From assembly GCF_038397775.1 (NCBI RefSeq), contig NZ_CP151650.1, forward strand, positions 1,178,001-1,242,000: a stretch of DNA of 64,000 bases, read 5' to 3'. The notes under the pieces were generated by a model. The model worked only from the letters and a program-made list of their open reading frames with translations, was not told where the DNA came from and searched no databases. Within the stretch, counting starts at the first letter, position 1; the number at the start of each line of letters is the position of its first letter. Origin of the DNA: Pseudomonas sp. RC10 (lineage in GTDB: Bacteria; Pseudomonadota; Gammaproteobacteria; Pseudomonadales; Pseudomonadaceae). Made by a program: the position numbers and the translations under genes. Shown here piece by piece: positions 34,477 to 43,988 of this stretch.

Positions 34477-35301
34477 TTACAAAGGCCCCTGCAGTTTGAA
34501 GCGCTTGCTTAGAATCTTCTCCAGCAGCGACTTGGGTAGCAGTCGTGCCATCAACGGCAACGCACGGCTGCCGTTGCCCGAGCGCAACAGGCGAGGCGGA
34601 TTTGGGTGTTGCACGGCGTTAAGCACATCGCGGGCAAACTCGTTAGCGGGAGTGGGATGAGTCTGCGAAGCATTGGCGCGGGCGCGGATGCCTTCACGCA
34701 ACGGCCACCACGGCGAGCCTTCGTGGATAACCTGCTCGGCTTCATGGCTGGCATTCTTGGCGAATTGAGTATCGATGGCGCCGGGCTGTACCTCCATCAC
34801 GCGGATGCCAAAGGGCGCCAGTTCCATCCGCAACGCGTCGCTCATCGCGCTGACTGCCGCTTTCGACGCGCAATAGGCGCCGCCGAACGGCGTGACTAAC
34901 ACCCCTGAAACGCTACCGATGTTCACCAGCAGCCCCTTGTTGCGGCGCAGCAGGGGAAACAGCGCGCGGGTGACGCCGACGATGGAAAACACGTTGGTTT
35001 CGAATTGCCTGCGGATGGCTTCGACGCCGCCATCGAGCAGCGGCCCGATGCCGCCGTAACCGGCGTTGTTGATCAGCACATCGAGCCCTTTGCCGTGCGC
35101 TTCGAATTGAGTGGCGAGGCGTTCCAGTGCAGCGCCGTCGTTGACGTCCAGTTCCACCGCGTTGAAGCCCGCCGCAGTCAGTGCCTGCACATCGGCTGGC
35201 TTGCGCGCCGTTGTCCAGACTTCATGGCCTGCGCCCTTAAATGCGTTCGCCATGGCGCGGCCGATGCCGCTGGAACAACCGGTGATCAGAACGACAGGCA
35301 T
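34477..35301 (-). CDS. SDR family oxidoreductase
   Basis: A 274-aa classical short-chain dehydrogenase: cofactor motif TGCSSGIGRA at residues 7-16, NNAGYGGIG, the catalytic Ser in VNIGSVSG and Tyr/Lys in YCASKAA, followed by VQPGAIDT. The NADP-preferring sequence TTARKP follows beta strand 2. The substrate is not evident. It is convergent with the efflux operon and has no clear partner gene. The C-terminal 70 residues are more basic than usual. Confidence 0.83.
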   Translation of the reverse strand: MPVVLITGCSSGIGRAMANAFKGAGHEVWTTARKPADVQALTAAGFNAVELDVNDGAALERLATQFEAHGKGLDVLINNAGYGGIGPLLDGGVEAIRRQFETNVFSIVGVTRALFPLLRRNKGLLVNIGSVSGVLVTPFGGAYCASKAAVSAMSDALRMELAPFGIRVMEVQPGAIDTQFAKNASHEAEQVIHEGSPWWPLREGIRARANASQTHPTPANEFARDVLNAVQHPNPPRLLRSGNGSRALPLMARLLPKSLLEKILSKRFKLQGPL

Positions 35302-35330
35302 GTTTCATTCCTTGAAGAGTGAGTGACGGT

Positions 35331-35795
35331 TCAATCGGAAAATGTGCCTTGGAGGCGCTCGGCGCGGAATTCCAGGGTTTGCGCGCGATAGCCGTTACGC
35401 AACGGCGGCAGCGGCAGGCAGTCCTGCCATTGGCTGCCTGGCAACAGTTCGCCGGGCCCGCGATAGCGCGGCGCGGTGTAGGTGTCGTCGGCGAGATTGA
35501 CCGTATCCCCCGATGCGTACGCCGCGACTTTCCAGCGCAATTCCTTCAGGGGCACGTCGTTGCTGTTATCGATCAGCACCAGCAAAGGTTTACCCACAGG
35601 GCACTGCTGCGGCGCGTAATTCACCCGCAGTTGGAGTCGCTCCAGTCGCGATGCGTCACGCTTGTCTTCCCACACCACGAACCCCGCGACAACGGCCAGC
35701 CCGATGGCCGCCGCCAGCGAAACCGGTAAGGCTTTAGCGGGGTAACGTAGCAGCAGAATCAGCCAGGTGAAGATCAGTACGGCGCCGATGATCAT
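35331..35795 (-). CDS. hypothetical membrane-anchored protein, 154 aa
   Basis: From ATG 35795 the protein starts with two hydrophobic helices (MIIGAVLIFTWLILLL and ALPVSLAAAIGLAVVAGFVVW) and continues with a basic linker and a soluble beta-rich domain with two Cys (QQCPVGKP and WQDCLPLPPL). That domain resembles small periplasmic beta-sandwich proteins, but I do not recognise a family with confidence. A longer frame from 35912 adds 39 residues without support. It is 29 bases downstream of the minus-strand SDR start region and may have been transcribed ahead of it. Confidence 0.6.
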   Translation of the reverse strand: MIIGAVLIFTWLILLLRYPAKALPVSLAAAIGLAVVAGFVVWEDKRDASRLERLQLRVNYAPQQCPVGKPLLVLIDNSNDVPLKELRWKVAAYASGDTVNLADDTYTAPRYRGPGELLPGSQWQDCLPLPPLRNGYRAQTLEFRAERLQGTFSD

Positions 35796-35953
35796 CGTTC
35801 GATCTCGAAAGGGCAGGTGAGCTGCATCGTACCGAAAGGGGAGCAGGAGACCAACGGGCGATTGGCCATTCATGTGACTGACCAGCGGTCCTGTGTGGAG
35901 CTGACGGCCCACTAGGCTTCAGAAACAGAACATCGCAATGGAATGCACCTGTC

Positions 35954-38734
35954 ATGTCTCCGTTCTCGTCCGCTCACCTGAAAACGCCTGCCCTGAGTGT
36001 CGTCGATCCTCGCGGCCTCGCGGTGCGTCAGGTTGCGTTCTACCGTGCCGATGCAGCGAACTTGCCGACCGAGCGGGTCAATCGATCCGCCTACGATACC
36101 GCTGGCCGACCCGTACGGCGCTGGGACCCGAGGCTATGGGGGGCAGCGAATAACGATGCCGATGCCCCGGCGAATCTCGACGCCATCTATTCCCTTACCG
36201 GGCAAACCCTGTGCACCCAGCATTCTGACCCAGGGTGGCGTGCTGAATTACTGGGTGAGGCAGGGCAGCGTCAGGTTCGCTGGGATGCCGAGCATCGCAG
36301 GCAGCGCGTTGAATACGACGTTCTGTTGCGCGCGCTCGCGGTCTTCGCAACACATGAAGGTCAAGAGACGTGCCTTGAGCGGTTGATCTACGGGGGCCCT
36401 GATGAGCGACATGCCAATCGATGTGGGCAATTGACTCGTCACGATGATTCGGCCGGTTCAGTGGTCAACGCTGCGTTCAGCCTCACTGGGCAGGCGAACG
36501 AACAAACGCGGCGTTTCTTGAGTGAACTCATTCCTCATGAATCGCCTGAAGTTGAGGGCAAGCGCGATTGCGCACTGGAGCATGGTTCAGCATCAATGAC
36601 TCGCTGGCGATTCGATGCAACCGGTGAAGTTATTGAACAGACCGACGCCATGGGAAATACACAGTGCGTTAATCACACTGTTGCAGGTCAACTCAAGCGC
36701 ACACGCTTGCAGTTGCGAAATCAGGATTTGAGAACGCTGGTCAGCGACATCCGCTACGACGCTCATAACCGGATCGAGTCGGAAACAGCGGGAAATGGCA
36801 TCGTCACCACCCTCGATTACGACTCTGTCGATGGCCGCTTGCGCAACTTGCGTACGGATAACGGGCGGCTTCAGGATCTGGATTACCGCTATGACCCTGT
36901 CGGCAACGTCGTGAGTATTGAAGACCGTGCTCAGCCGACGCGGTACTTCGCCAACCAACAGGTCGAGCCACTACGAACATTCGTTTACGACTCGCTTTCT
37001 CAACTGATCGAGGCGACGGGGTACGAGTCGTCTACGGCGAATAAAGGCCCAACCGGCCAGTCATTCGCTACGGCCGATGCGTTGAGCAATTACACCCAGC
37101 GGTACGAGTACGACGCTGGCGGCAACCTGCAAAAGCTGATTCACAGCGGTACGCGTCATCACACTCACCACTTCGCGATCGCTCAATTCAGCAATCGCTC
37201 GCTGCTGCAAACAGGCCCTCATTTACCAACAGAAGAACAGATTGCAGCGGGTTTCGATGCCAACGGTAATTTGCGCGAGCTGTCGCCGGGGCAGGCCTTG
37301 AGTTGGACTCCGCGCAATCAACTGAGCGAAGTCACGCCCGTGGAACGTGAGACGGGCGCGAATGATCAGGAAATCTATCAATACGATGCCGCTGGCAAGC
37401 GTGTTCGCAAGGTGCGTTTCACACTAACGAAGGCTCTGATTCATCTCAGCGAAGTACGTTATTTACCAGGGCTGGAAATCCGCAGCCGCGAAACCGGTGA
37501 AGTGCTGCACCTACTGACTGTGATCGCGGGGCACAACCCCATCCGTGTACTGCACTGGGAGGCTGGGCAACCGGCTGAAGTTGATCATCCCCTGATTCGC
37601 TTCAACGTTGTCGACCCTATTGGGTCCTGTACGCTGGTGCTTGATCAGGGTGGGAAGTTGATCAGTCAGGAGGTTTATCACCCCTATGGCGAAACAGCGT
37701 GGTTTGCTGGTAGAAGCAAGGTGGATGCCGTGTACAGAACGGTTCGCTATTCCGGAAAAGAGCGAGACGCGACGGGACTTTACGATTACGGGGTGAGGTA
37801 TTACGCCCCGGTTTTGATGCGATGGTTGAACCCGGATCCCGCAGGCGATATCGATGGTTTGAATCGTTACGCCTTCGTCACGGCAAATCCAGTCAGTGGA
37901 TATGATTCGAATGGCGCCATGTTTACGTGCGCGAGCCGCTCACGCGACACCTTGATCTCAGCTCTCAAGTCCGACGGTTATCGGGTGCGGTATCAGGGTG
38001 TGGACAAAATGAAAAAGGCTTCTGAGACCGACCTCGTTTTTGCCATTGACGCTGCGTTAAATTTAGCCAGGGAGCTCATACAGCTAGAGGTAGACAGTTT
38101 CAAAACGGAAACTGACCGTCTGGAGGCATTTCTCGCCTTGGCACCCCATTCGCTCCCTGAAGGGATGGCGGTTGCGGTGAGCGAAAACTATCAGTCGATC
38201 GCAAAGGGTCTGTCCAGTTATCAGCAGGGCGGCCATTTGCGTAACCGATTGATTTACGTTGAAACAACTAACGCAACGCCCCTTACGTTCGCATTTATCC
38301 AACCCGGTGACCTCAAAAAACGCGTGTTCATAACCGATCATTTTCGCCGGCAAAGTGTCATTGCCAACGCTTCAGTGCTCGTTCACGAGATGTCCCACAG
38401 CGTCTTGAAGACTCAGGATTATTTTTATTATGAAAACTGGGGGCTCGGCGCTGAACAGGTGCCTTGCTACCTCAAAAGCCGACTCGCACTGCTGTCCGAA
38501 CTTGCGGTAGGCAAAAATGGAGAACTGCGCCGGACCGCGACTTCAAACACGATGCTGAACTACCCCAAACACGTACTGAGCAACGCGGATTTCTGGGGGG
38601 CTTATCTTCTATCCCGCCCTTTGTCTCTCGCCAGGCATGAAGCCCTTTACCTTGATGCGCGGGGGCAACGCGAATGGATGGATCGTGAAAGAAAAGCATC
38701 GTCTCGATCACGCCATCCCAATCAGTTCAGCTGA
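35954..38734 (+). CDS. TccC-like Rhs protein with C-terminal HExxH metallopeptidase-like domain (1)
   Basis: A 926-aa Rhs-family protein. The N-terminus (LSVVDPRGLAVRQVAFYRAD, WDPRLWGAAN, LTGQTLCTQHSDPGWRAELL) matches C components of insecticidal Tc toxins. YD repeats follow and then the core FSGKERDATG-like (YSGKERDATGLYDYGVRYY) and DPAG at 628. Cleavage by the core would be expected near Met656, releasing 271 residues. This tail has HEMSH (811-815) followed by TQDYFY (820-825): HExxH plus TxDxxY, the zinc-ligand pattern of aspzincin (M35) peptidases. No signal peptide. No TcA or TcB gene and no immunity gene is nearby. The peptidase role is an inference. Confidence 0.75.
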   Translation: MSPFSSAHLKTPALSVVDPRGLAVRQVAFYRADAANLPTERVNRSAYDTAGRPVRRWDPRLWGAANNDADAPANLDAIYSLTGQTLCTQHSDPGWRAELLGEAGQRQVRWDAEHRRQRVEYDVLLRALAVFATHEGQETCLERLIYGGPDERHANRCGQLTRHDDSAGSVVNAAFSLTGQANEQTRRFLSELIPHESPEVEGKRDCALEHGSASMTRWRFDATGEVIEQTDAMGNTQCVNHTVAGQLKRTRLQLRNQDLRTLVSDIRYDAHNRIESETAGNGIVTTLDYDSVDGRLRNLRTDNGRLQDLDYRYDPVGNVVSIEDRAQPTRYFANQQVEPLRTFVYDSLSQLIEATGYESSTANKGPTGQSFATADALSNYTQRYEYDAGGNLQKLIHSGTRHHTHHFAIAQFSNRSLLQTGPHLPTEEQIAAGFDANGNLRELSPGQALSWTPRNQLSEVTPVERETGANDQEIYQYDAAGKRVRKVRFTLTKALIHLSEVRYLPGLEIRSRETGEVLHLLTVIAGHNPIRVLHWEAGQPAEVDHPLIRFNVVDPIGSCTLVLDQGGKLISQEVYHPYGETAWFAGRSKVDAVYRTVRYSGKERDATGLYDYGVRYYAPVLMRWLNPDPAGDIDGLNRYAFVTANPVSGYDSNGAMFTCASRSRDTLISALKSDGYRVRYQGVDKMKKASETDLVFAIDAALNLARELIQLEVDSFKTETDRLEAFLALAPHSLPEGMAVAVSENYQSIAKGLSSYQQGGHLRNRLIYVETTNATPLTFAFIQPGDLKKRVFITDHFRRQSVIANASVLVHEMSHSVLKTQDYFYYENWGLGAEQVPCYLKSRLALLSELAVGKNGELRRTATSNTMLNYPKHVLSNADFWGAYLLSRPLSLARHEALYLDARGQREWMDRERKASSRSRHPNQFS

Positions 38735-38788
38735 GATAGCGGCATCTGGTTGCATCTGTTGGGTGTGAACGCAAAGGAGTGAAAAATC

Positions 38789-41545
38789 ATGGCTGAGATC
38801 TGCGCCTTTCACGCAAAAACTCCAACGCTGACCAGCCTCGATGCGCGCACATTGCGGGTCCGCACGATTGATTTTTATCGGGCGCACGCCGATGAGCTCC
38901 CTTCTGATCGAGTTGACCGCTTGGCTTACGACTGCGCAGGCAGGCGTGTCAGTCGCTGGGATCCTCGGTTGTGGGCAGCAGCGAATCAATGGCCGGATAC
39001 GCCAGGTAATTTGAGCACCGTGCATTCTCTGTCAGGCCAAGCGCTTTTCACTGAAAGCGCAGATGCCGGATGGAGCGCCGAGTTGCTGGGTGACGGCGGG
39101 CAACGGATTTGTCGATGGGATGGCGCAGGGCATTCGCAGTGGGTTGAGTATGATCAGTTGTTGCGAGCAAAAGCTGTGTTTGAAAACGATGGCGCTCGTG
39201 AACACTGCACCGAACGACTCATCTACGGCGGCCCTGATAACGCCTCTGCCAATCAATGCGGACAGCTGATGCGTCACGATGACCCCGCAGGCTGTGTGAT
39301 CAGTTCAGCCTTCACCCTGACCGGGCAAGTGGCCGGACAAACGCGCTGTTTTCTGAACGAACTTGCTGGACCTGACTGGCCTGTACTTGAAAACGAGCGT
39401 GATTCATTTCTTGAACCAAGTGCGGGAGCCACAACGTGTTGGCGATTCAATGCATCTGGGGAGGCAGCAGAACAGGCCGACGCTGTGGGAAATACGCAGC
39501 GCTTTGGTCACACCGCTTCAGGTCAGCTGAAAAACACTCAACAGCAGTTGCTGAGCCAGTCCTTGCAAACCGTCGTCAGTGATATTCGCTATGACGCTCG
39601 TAACCGGATCGTGTCGGAAACAGCGGGAAACGGCATTGTCACCACACTCGATTACGACCCTATCGATGATCGCTTGCGTAATCTGCGCTCTGATAACGGA
39701 CGACTTCAGGATCTGCATTACCGCTATGACCCTGTCGGCAATGTGGTGAGTATTGAAGACCGTGCTCAGCCAACACGGTACTTCGCCAATCAGCAGATTG
39801 AGCCTCTTCGAACGTTTGCTTACGACACGCTTTATCAACTGATCGAGGCGACGGGTTATGAGTCGGCCGATGAAAATAGAGGCCCTGCAGCTCAACCTTT
39901 TGCAACTGCCGATACGCTGCGGAACTACACCCAATGCTACGAGTACGACGCTGGCGGAAACCTGCAAAAGCTGATTCACACCGGCGCCCGCAATCACACG
40001 CGGGTTTTCGCGACAGCGCGATACAGCAACCGGTCGTTGCTGCAAATAGGCGATAACCCACCGACAGAAGAGGAAATTGCAGCGAGTTTCGATGCCAACG
40101 GGAATTTGCGTGAGCTGTCGCCGGGGCAGACGTTGCGTTGGGATTTACGTAATCAATTGAGCGGGATCACGCCGGTCGAGCGGGCGTCTGGCGTCAATGA
40201 TCGAGAGATTTATCAATACGACGCTGCGGGTGCGCGGGTTCGGAAAGTGCGTTCAACCCAAACAAAAATGCTGACCCATCTAAGCGAAGTGCGCTATCTG
40301 CCGGGGCTGGAAATCCGCAGCAACAGCGCAACCGGCGAACTGCTGTACGTGGTCATTGCAAACGCGGGGCGCAGCGATGTACGGGTATTGAATTGGAAAA
40401 CGGGACGCCCGACCGATATCGAAAACACTCAAGCGCGTTACTCCCTCATCGACCACCTCGGCTCAAACACCCTCGAACTGGACCAGAACGGGCAACTTAT
40501 CAGCCACGAGGTCTATTACCCCTATGGAGAAACGGCTTGGTTTGCGACGCGAAGCGAGATAGAGGCCAAGTACAAGGCTGTCCGTTACTCAGGTAAAGAA
40601 CGCGATGCGACGGGGTTTTATTACTATGGGTTGCGGTATTACGCGCCGTGTTTGATGAGATGGATGAGTCCGGATCCTGCTGGGGATGTTGATGGCCCTA
40701 ACCGCTTTGCATTTGTGAAAGGTAATCCGATCACTGCATATGATTCGAAAGGCACGATGCTCCGATGGCTAAATGATCTCAGCGATCCCCCCATTCTCAA
40801 GATGGACGCTGAGGGGTACAAGGTGCCTTACCGCAGTGTTGATGAAATACTCAAAGCTCACGAAACCGGTTTGGTGTTTGCCGTGGATACGGCCCTGAGC
40901 ACCGCCAAAGAATTGATTGAGGAAGAATTACAGTCGCTGGAAAACGGCAACACTCAGCGCCTAAATGAGTTCCTTGCGATGGAGCCCGGCGCTGTGATCC
41001 CCGAAAGTGTGGTGGAAGGGGTGAAGCACGGCTATCAAAAGATTCACCATGAACTCTCCAGGTATCAACATGGAGGTGACCTGCGCAGTGAGCTGAATCT
41101 AGTGAAGCCTCACTCGCAAACGGCGGTCAAAGCTTTCGCTATGGTCGTTCCCGGTGATCAAAAACGAAGGATTTTTTTGACTGATTTGTTCCAGACCAGA
41201 AGCGTGATCGCAAATGTATCCACGCTGGTTCATGAGATTTCCCATATCGTCATGGATACGAAGGACGAGTTCTACTACCGCAAAGGGAATCTGGCTGCCG
41301 AGCGCGAGCCCGCTGAAATCAAAAGCGAGCTGGATACCATCGCTGCTCGTGCTATCGCGAGGAACCTAGAGCACCGCAACCAGCGCACATTTGCTGACTT
41401 CGGCTATAAAACGCTGGAGTTATGGACGCTGGGGACCGCAGACTTTTGGGGGCACTATCTGATTGCCAGACCTTTAAGCGATGAGCGACATCAGGAGTTT
41501 CATTTGTATTCCACAGGTCAAGGTCGCTCCTCCCGTAGAAACTAA
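38789..41545 (+). CDS. TccC-like Rhs protein with C-terminal HExxH metallopeptidase-like domain (2)
   Basis: A 918-aa paralogue of the preceding protein, 54 bases downstream, with its own AGGAG ribosome site. The TccC-like N-terminus (LTSLDARTLRVRTIDFYRAH, WDPRLWAAAN), the YD repeats and the core (YSGKERDATGFYYYGLRYY; DPAG at 629) are all kept; the middle is close to identical to the first copy in places. The tail (657-918) is related but diverged: HEISH (815-819), then TKDEFY (824-829), and the common ending with TADFWGHYLIARPLS. Paired effector variants on the same shell suggest duplication followed by tail divergence. Target and partners are unknown. Confidence 0.75.
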   Translation: MAEICAFHAKTPTLTSLDARTLRVRTIDFYRAHADELPSDRVDRLAYDCAGRRVSRWDPRLWAAANQWPDTPGNLSTVHSLSGQALFTESADAGWSAELLGDGGQRICRWDGAGHSQWVEYDQLLRAKAVFENDGAREHCTERLIYGGPDNASANQCGQLMRHDDPAGCVISSAFTLTGQVAGQTRCFLNELAGPDWPVLENERDSFLEPSAGATTCWRFNASGEAAEQADAVGNTQRFGHTASGQLKNTQQQLLSQSLQTVVSDIRYDARNRIVSETAGNGIVTTLDYDPIDDRLRNLRSDNGRLQDLHYRYDPVGNVVSIEDRAQPTRYFANQQIEPLRTFAYDTLYQLIEATGYESADENRGPAAQPFATADTLRNYTQCYEYDAGGNLQKLIHTGARNHTRVFATARYSNRSLLQIGDNPPTEEEIAASFDANGNLRELSPGQTLRWDLRNQLSGITPVERASGVNDREIYQYDAAGARVRKVRSTQTKMLTHLSEVRYLPGLEIRSNSATGELLYVVIANAGRSDVRVLNWKTGRPTDIENTQARYSLIDHLGSNTLELDQNGQLISHEVYYPYGETAWFATRSEIEAKYKAVRYSGKERDATGFYYYGLRYYAPCLMRWMSPDPAGDVDGPNRFAFVKGNPITAYDSKGTMLRWLNDLSDPPILKMDAEGYKVPYRSVDEILKAHETGLVFAVDTALSTAKELIEEELQSLENGNTQRLNEFLAMEPGAVIPESVVEGVKHGYQKIHHELSRYQHGGDLRSELNLVKPHSQTAVKAFAMVVPGDQKRRIFLTDLFQTRSVIANVSTLVHEISHIVMDTKDEFYYRKGNLAAEREPAEIKSELDTIAARAIARNLEHRNQRTFADFGYKTLELWTLGTADFWGHYLIARPLSDERHQEFHLYSTGQGRSSRRN

Positions 41546-41560
41546 ACCAAGCGATAAGCA

Positions 41561-41617
41561 ATAAAAAGCCCCCACCCACCCCCTGCGGATGGGGATACGC
41601 AGGAGGCGGGCGGGGGC
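41561..41617 (-). terminator. Rho-independent terminator of the alginate operon
   Basis: On the minus strand, a GC-rich stem (GCCCCCGCCCGCC ... GGTGGGTGGGGGC) is followed by TTTTTAT. It starts 25 bases beyond the algA stop. Its far side also lies just past the second Rhs gene, so it might serve both strands. Confidence 0.8.
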
Positions 41618-41641
41618 AGTACAACGGGTTTAGCGGATGTA

Positions 41642-43096
41642 TCAGCGTGCGATGGTCTGGGTTCTTACACCGGCTTCAATGCCCGGCGTCGAGCGGCCGT
41701 AGACGTCTTCGAAGCGCTCGATGTCGTCTTCGCCCAGGTAGCTGCCCGATTGCACTTCGATGATTTCCAGCGGGATCTTGCCTGGGTTGCGCAGGCGATG
41801 GACCGAGGCGATCGGGATGTAGGTCGACTGGTTTTCGGTGAGCAGGAACACGTTTTCGTCGCAGGTGACCTGCGCGGTGCCCGACACGACGATCCAGTGT
41901 TCGGCGCGGTGATGGTGCATTTGCAGCGACAGGCTGGCGCCCGGTTTGACCGAGATGCGCTTGACCTGGAACCGGCCGCCCATGTCCACGGAGTCGTACG
42001 AGCCCCACGGGCGATAGACTTCTAGGTGGTTCTGGGTTTCGGTGCGGCCCTGCTCGTTGAGGGTGTTGACCATCTGCTTGACGCCCTGAACCTTGTCTTT
42101 GTGGGCGATCATCATGGCGTCTTTGGTTTCGACGACCACGATGTTGTCCAGACCGATCACGGTGACCAGTTTGCCGTTGCCCTGAATCATGCAATTGCGG
42201 CTGTCCTGAATGACCACGTCGCCTTTGGTGACGTTGCCGTTTTCGTCTTTTTGATGGACGTCCCACAGCGAAGACCAGCAACCCACGTCGCTCCAGCCGG
42301 CTTCCAGCGGAACGACGCAGGCGCGCTGGGTTTTTTCCATCACGGCGTAGTCGATGGAGTTGTCCGGGCAGCAGGCAAAGCTGGCCTGATCCAGTTCGAT
42401 GTTGTCGCCGTCGTGCTTGCTGCGCTCAAGGGTCAGCAGGCAGTTGTCGTAGATGTCCGGATCGTGCTTTTTCAATTCTTCCAGGTAGCGGCTGGCGCGG
42501 AACAGGAACATGCCGCTGTTCCAGTAATAGCCGCCCGCGTCGACGAATTCGGCGGCGCGTTTTTCGTCAGGTTTTTCGACGAACTGGGCCACGCGGCTCA
42601 CGCCTTCCGGCAGCAGGGCGTCGGCGGTGGACTTGATGTAGCCGTAGCCAGTTTCCGGCTTGGTCGCCGGTACGCCGAACAGGACCATCTCGCCACGCTC
42701 GGCGGCGACGGTCGCCAAAGCCAGTGCGCGTTGCAGGGATTTCTGGTCGTCGATGACGTGGTCGGCCGGCAATACCAGCATCAGTTCGTCACGGCCTTCG
42801 TTGGCCAGCATCATCGCGGTGATGGCGACGGCAGGGGCAGTGTTGCGACCGAACGGCTCCATGATGATGGCCTGAGTGTCCAGGCCCAAAGCATCGAGCT
42901 GCTCGCCCACGATGAAACGGTGATCCTTGTTGCAGACCACGACAGGGTGCTGCATGCCATCGAACTGCAAGCGCTCGAGGGTCTGCTGGAAGAGGGTGTG
43001 TTCGCCGGTCAGCGCCAGGAACTGTTTTGGAAACTGTTTACGCGAAAGAGGCCAGAGTCGGGAACCGCTGCCACCTGACAAGATCACTGGAATCAT
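41642..43096 (-). CDS. algA: mannose-6-phosphate isomerase / mannose-1-phosphate guanylyltransferase AlgA
   Basis: A 484-aa bifunctional enzyme that makes mannose-6-phosphate and GDP-mannose, the precursors used by AlgD. The guanylyltransferase part opens with ILSGGSGSRLWPLSR and carries FVEKPD and NSGMFLFRA; the C-terminal isomerase/cupin part has the metal-binding MHHHRAEHWIVVSGTAQV. Length is close to P. aeruginosa AlgA (481 aa). It is the last gene of the operon. A family B REPIN lies between it and algF, and a terminator follows. The start ATG 43096 has GGAG 8 bases upstream. Confidence 0.96.
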   Translation of the reverse strand: MIPVILSGGSGSRLWPLSRKQFPKQFLALTGEHTLFQQTLERLQFDGMQHPVVVCNKDHRFIVGEQLDALGLDTQAIIMEPFGRNTAPAVAITAMMLANEGRDELMLVLPADHVIDDQKSLQRALALATVAAERGEMVLFGVPATKPETGYGYIKSTADALLPEGVSRVAQFVEKPDEKRAAEFVDAGGYYWNSGMFLFRASRYLEELKKHDPDIYDNCLLTLERSKHDGDNIELDQASFACCPDNSIDYAVMEKTQRACVVPLEAGWSDVGCWSSLWDVHQKDENGNVTKGDVVIQDSRNCMIQGNGKLVTVIGLDNIVVVETKDAMMIAHKDKVQGVKQMVNTLNEQGRTETQNHLEVYRPWGSYDSVDMGGRFQVKRISVKPGASLSLQMHHHRAEHWIVVSGTAQVTCDENVFLLTENQSTYIPIASVHRLRNPGKIPLEIIEVQSGSYLGEDDIERFEDVYGRSTPGIEAGVRTQTIAR

Positions 43097-43182
43097 TTTG
43101 TTTCTCCAAAATTTCGATAGCGTTTGTTTGGGCTATACGTCGGTTATGTCTGTCGTTTCGGGTGTTTCTAGTTGTGCTGATT

Positions 43183-43275
43183 CCTGTAGGAGTGAGCTTG
43201 CTCGCGATAGCGGTGTGTCAGTCGAAACTGAAGCGTCTGGGAGGACGCCATCGCGAGCAAGCTCACTCCTACAGG
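43183..43275. repeat. REPIN, family B (copy 3), between algF and algA
   Basis: Arms CCTGTAGGAGTGAGCTTGCT and AGCAAGCTCACTCCTACAGG, facing each other. It occupies nearly half of the 197-base gap between algF and algA, so it is probably in the alginate operon transcript. Confidence 0.88.
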
Positions 43276-43293
43276 GGGGTAAACCGAGTTGCC

Positions 43294-43974
43294 TTACTGA
43301 GTCGACGTCGGGCGCTTGACCCAGACTGGCGACAGGTTGCTGCCGTTGCCGGTGATGTACAGCACCGCTGCCTCACCACGTTCCAGCGCGACCGGTTTCA
43401 GGTCGCTGACTTTCTTGTCGCCGTCGAACAGCGCGAAGCTGACTTTCACCGGGTTGATTTCGCGCTCGCCGGTGCCTTTGGCTTTTACCGAATCGACCAC
43501 GGCGGTCTTGCCGTCGGCGGTTTTCAGGGTCAGCGGCTTGTCGCTCAGGTTCTGCACACGCACCAGCGACTTCTGTTTGTTCTTGAACGGTGGCTCTTCC
43601 ACCAGTTGCGGCGCGCCGGAGGTGTTGTTGACGATGGTGTAGTAGTGATCGCTCGCCAGTTTCACCGGCAGGGTGTTGCTGCCGATCTTGGCGCTGTAGT
43701 CGCCCTGCGGCATGAAGCTGAAATCACTGCTGGCCAGCGGGCCGACTTCGTTGAGGCTGGTGTTGCCGACACTGGCGCTGACTTCCGCGTTGCTGGCGTT
43801 GTAGACACGCACGAAGGCCGAGCCTTTCGGAGCGGTCGGGCCGTACAGGGCGGCGTCGCCACCGGCGAAGGCCGAGAGTGATACGAAGCCAAGGCTGGCG
43901 GCCAGGACGCAGGTTTTCAGCAGACCGGTTTTGGCCGAACGGGTAGGCATGCGAGTTGGGTTCTGTAAGGTCAT
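43294..43974 (-). CDS. algF: alginate O-acetylation protein AlgF
   Basis: A 226-aa periplasmic protein with a signal peptide (LLKTCVLAASLGFVSLSAFA), two beta-rich halves and no catalytic signature that I can see. AlgF acts with AlgI, AlgJ and AlgX in acetylation of mannuronate residues and appears to be a scaffold. It follows algJ by 14 bases. The hydrophobic core is preceded by 20 basic residues (MTLQNPTRMPTRSAKTG), so the signal region is a little longer than usual. The position and partners make the name safe. Confidence 0.93.
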   Translation of the reverse strand: MTLQNPTRMPTRSAKTGLLKTCVLAASLGFVSLSAFAGGDAALYGPTAPKGSAFVRVYNASNAEVSASVGNTSLNEVGPLASSDFSFMPQGDYSAKIGSNTLPVKLASDHYYTIVNNTSGAPQLVEEPPFKNKQKSLVRVQNLSDKPLTLKTADGKTAVVDSVKAKGTGEREINPVKVSFALFDGDKKVSDLKPVALERGEAAVLYITGNGSNLSPVWVKRPTSTQ

Positions 43975-43988
43975 TTTGGGTAGTCCTC

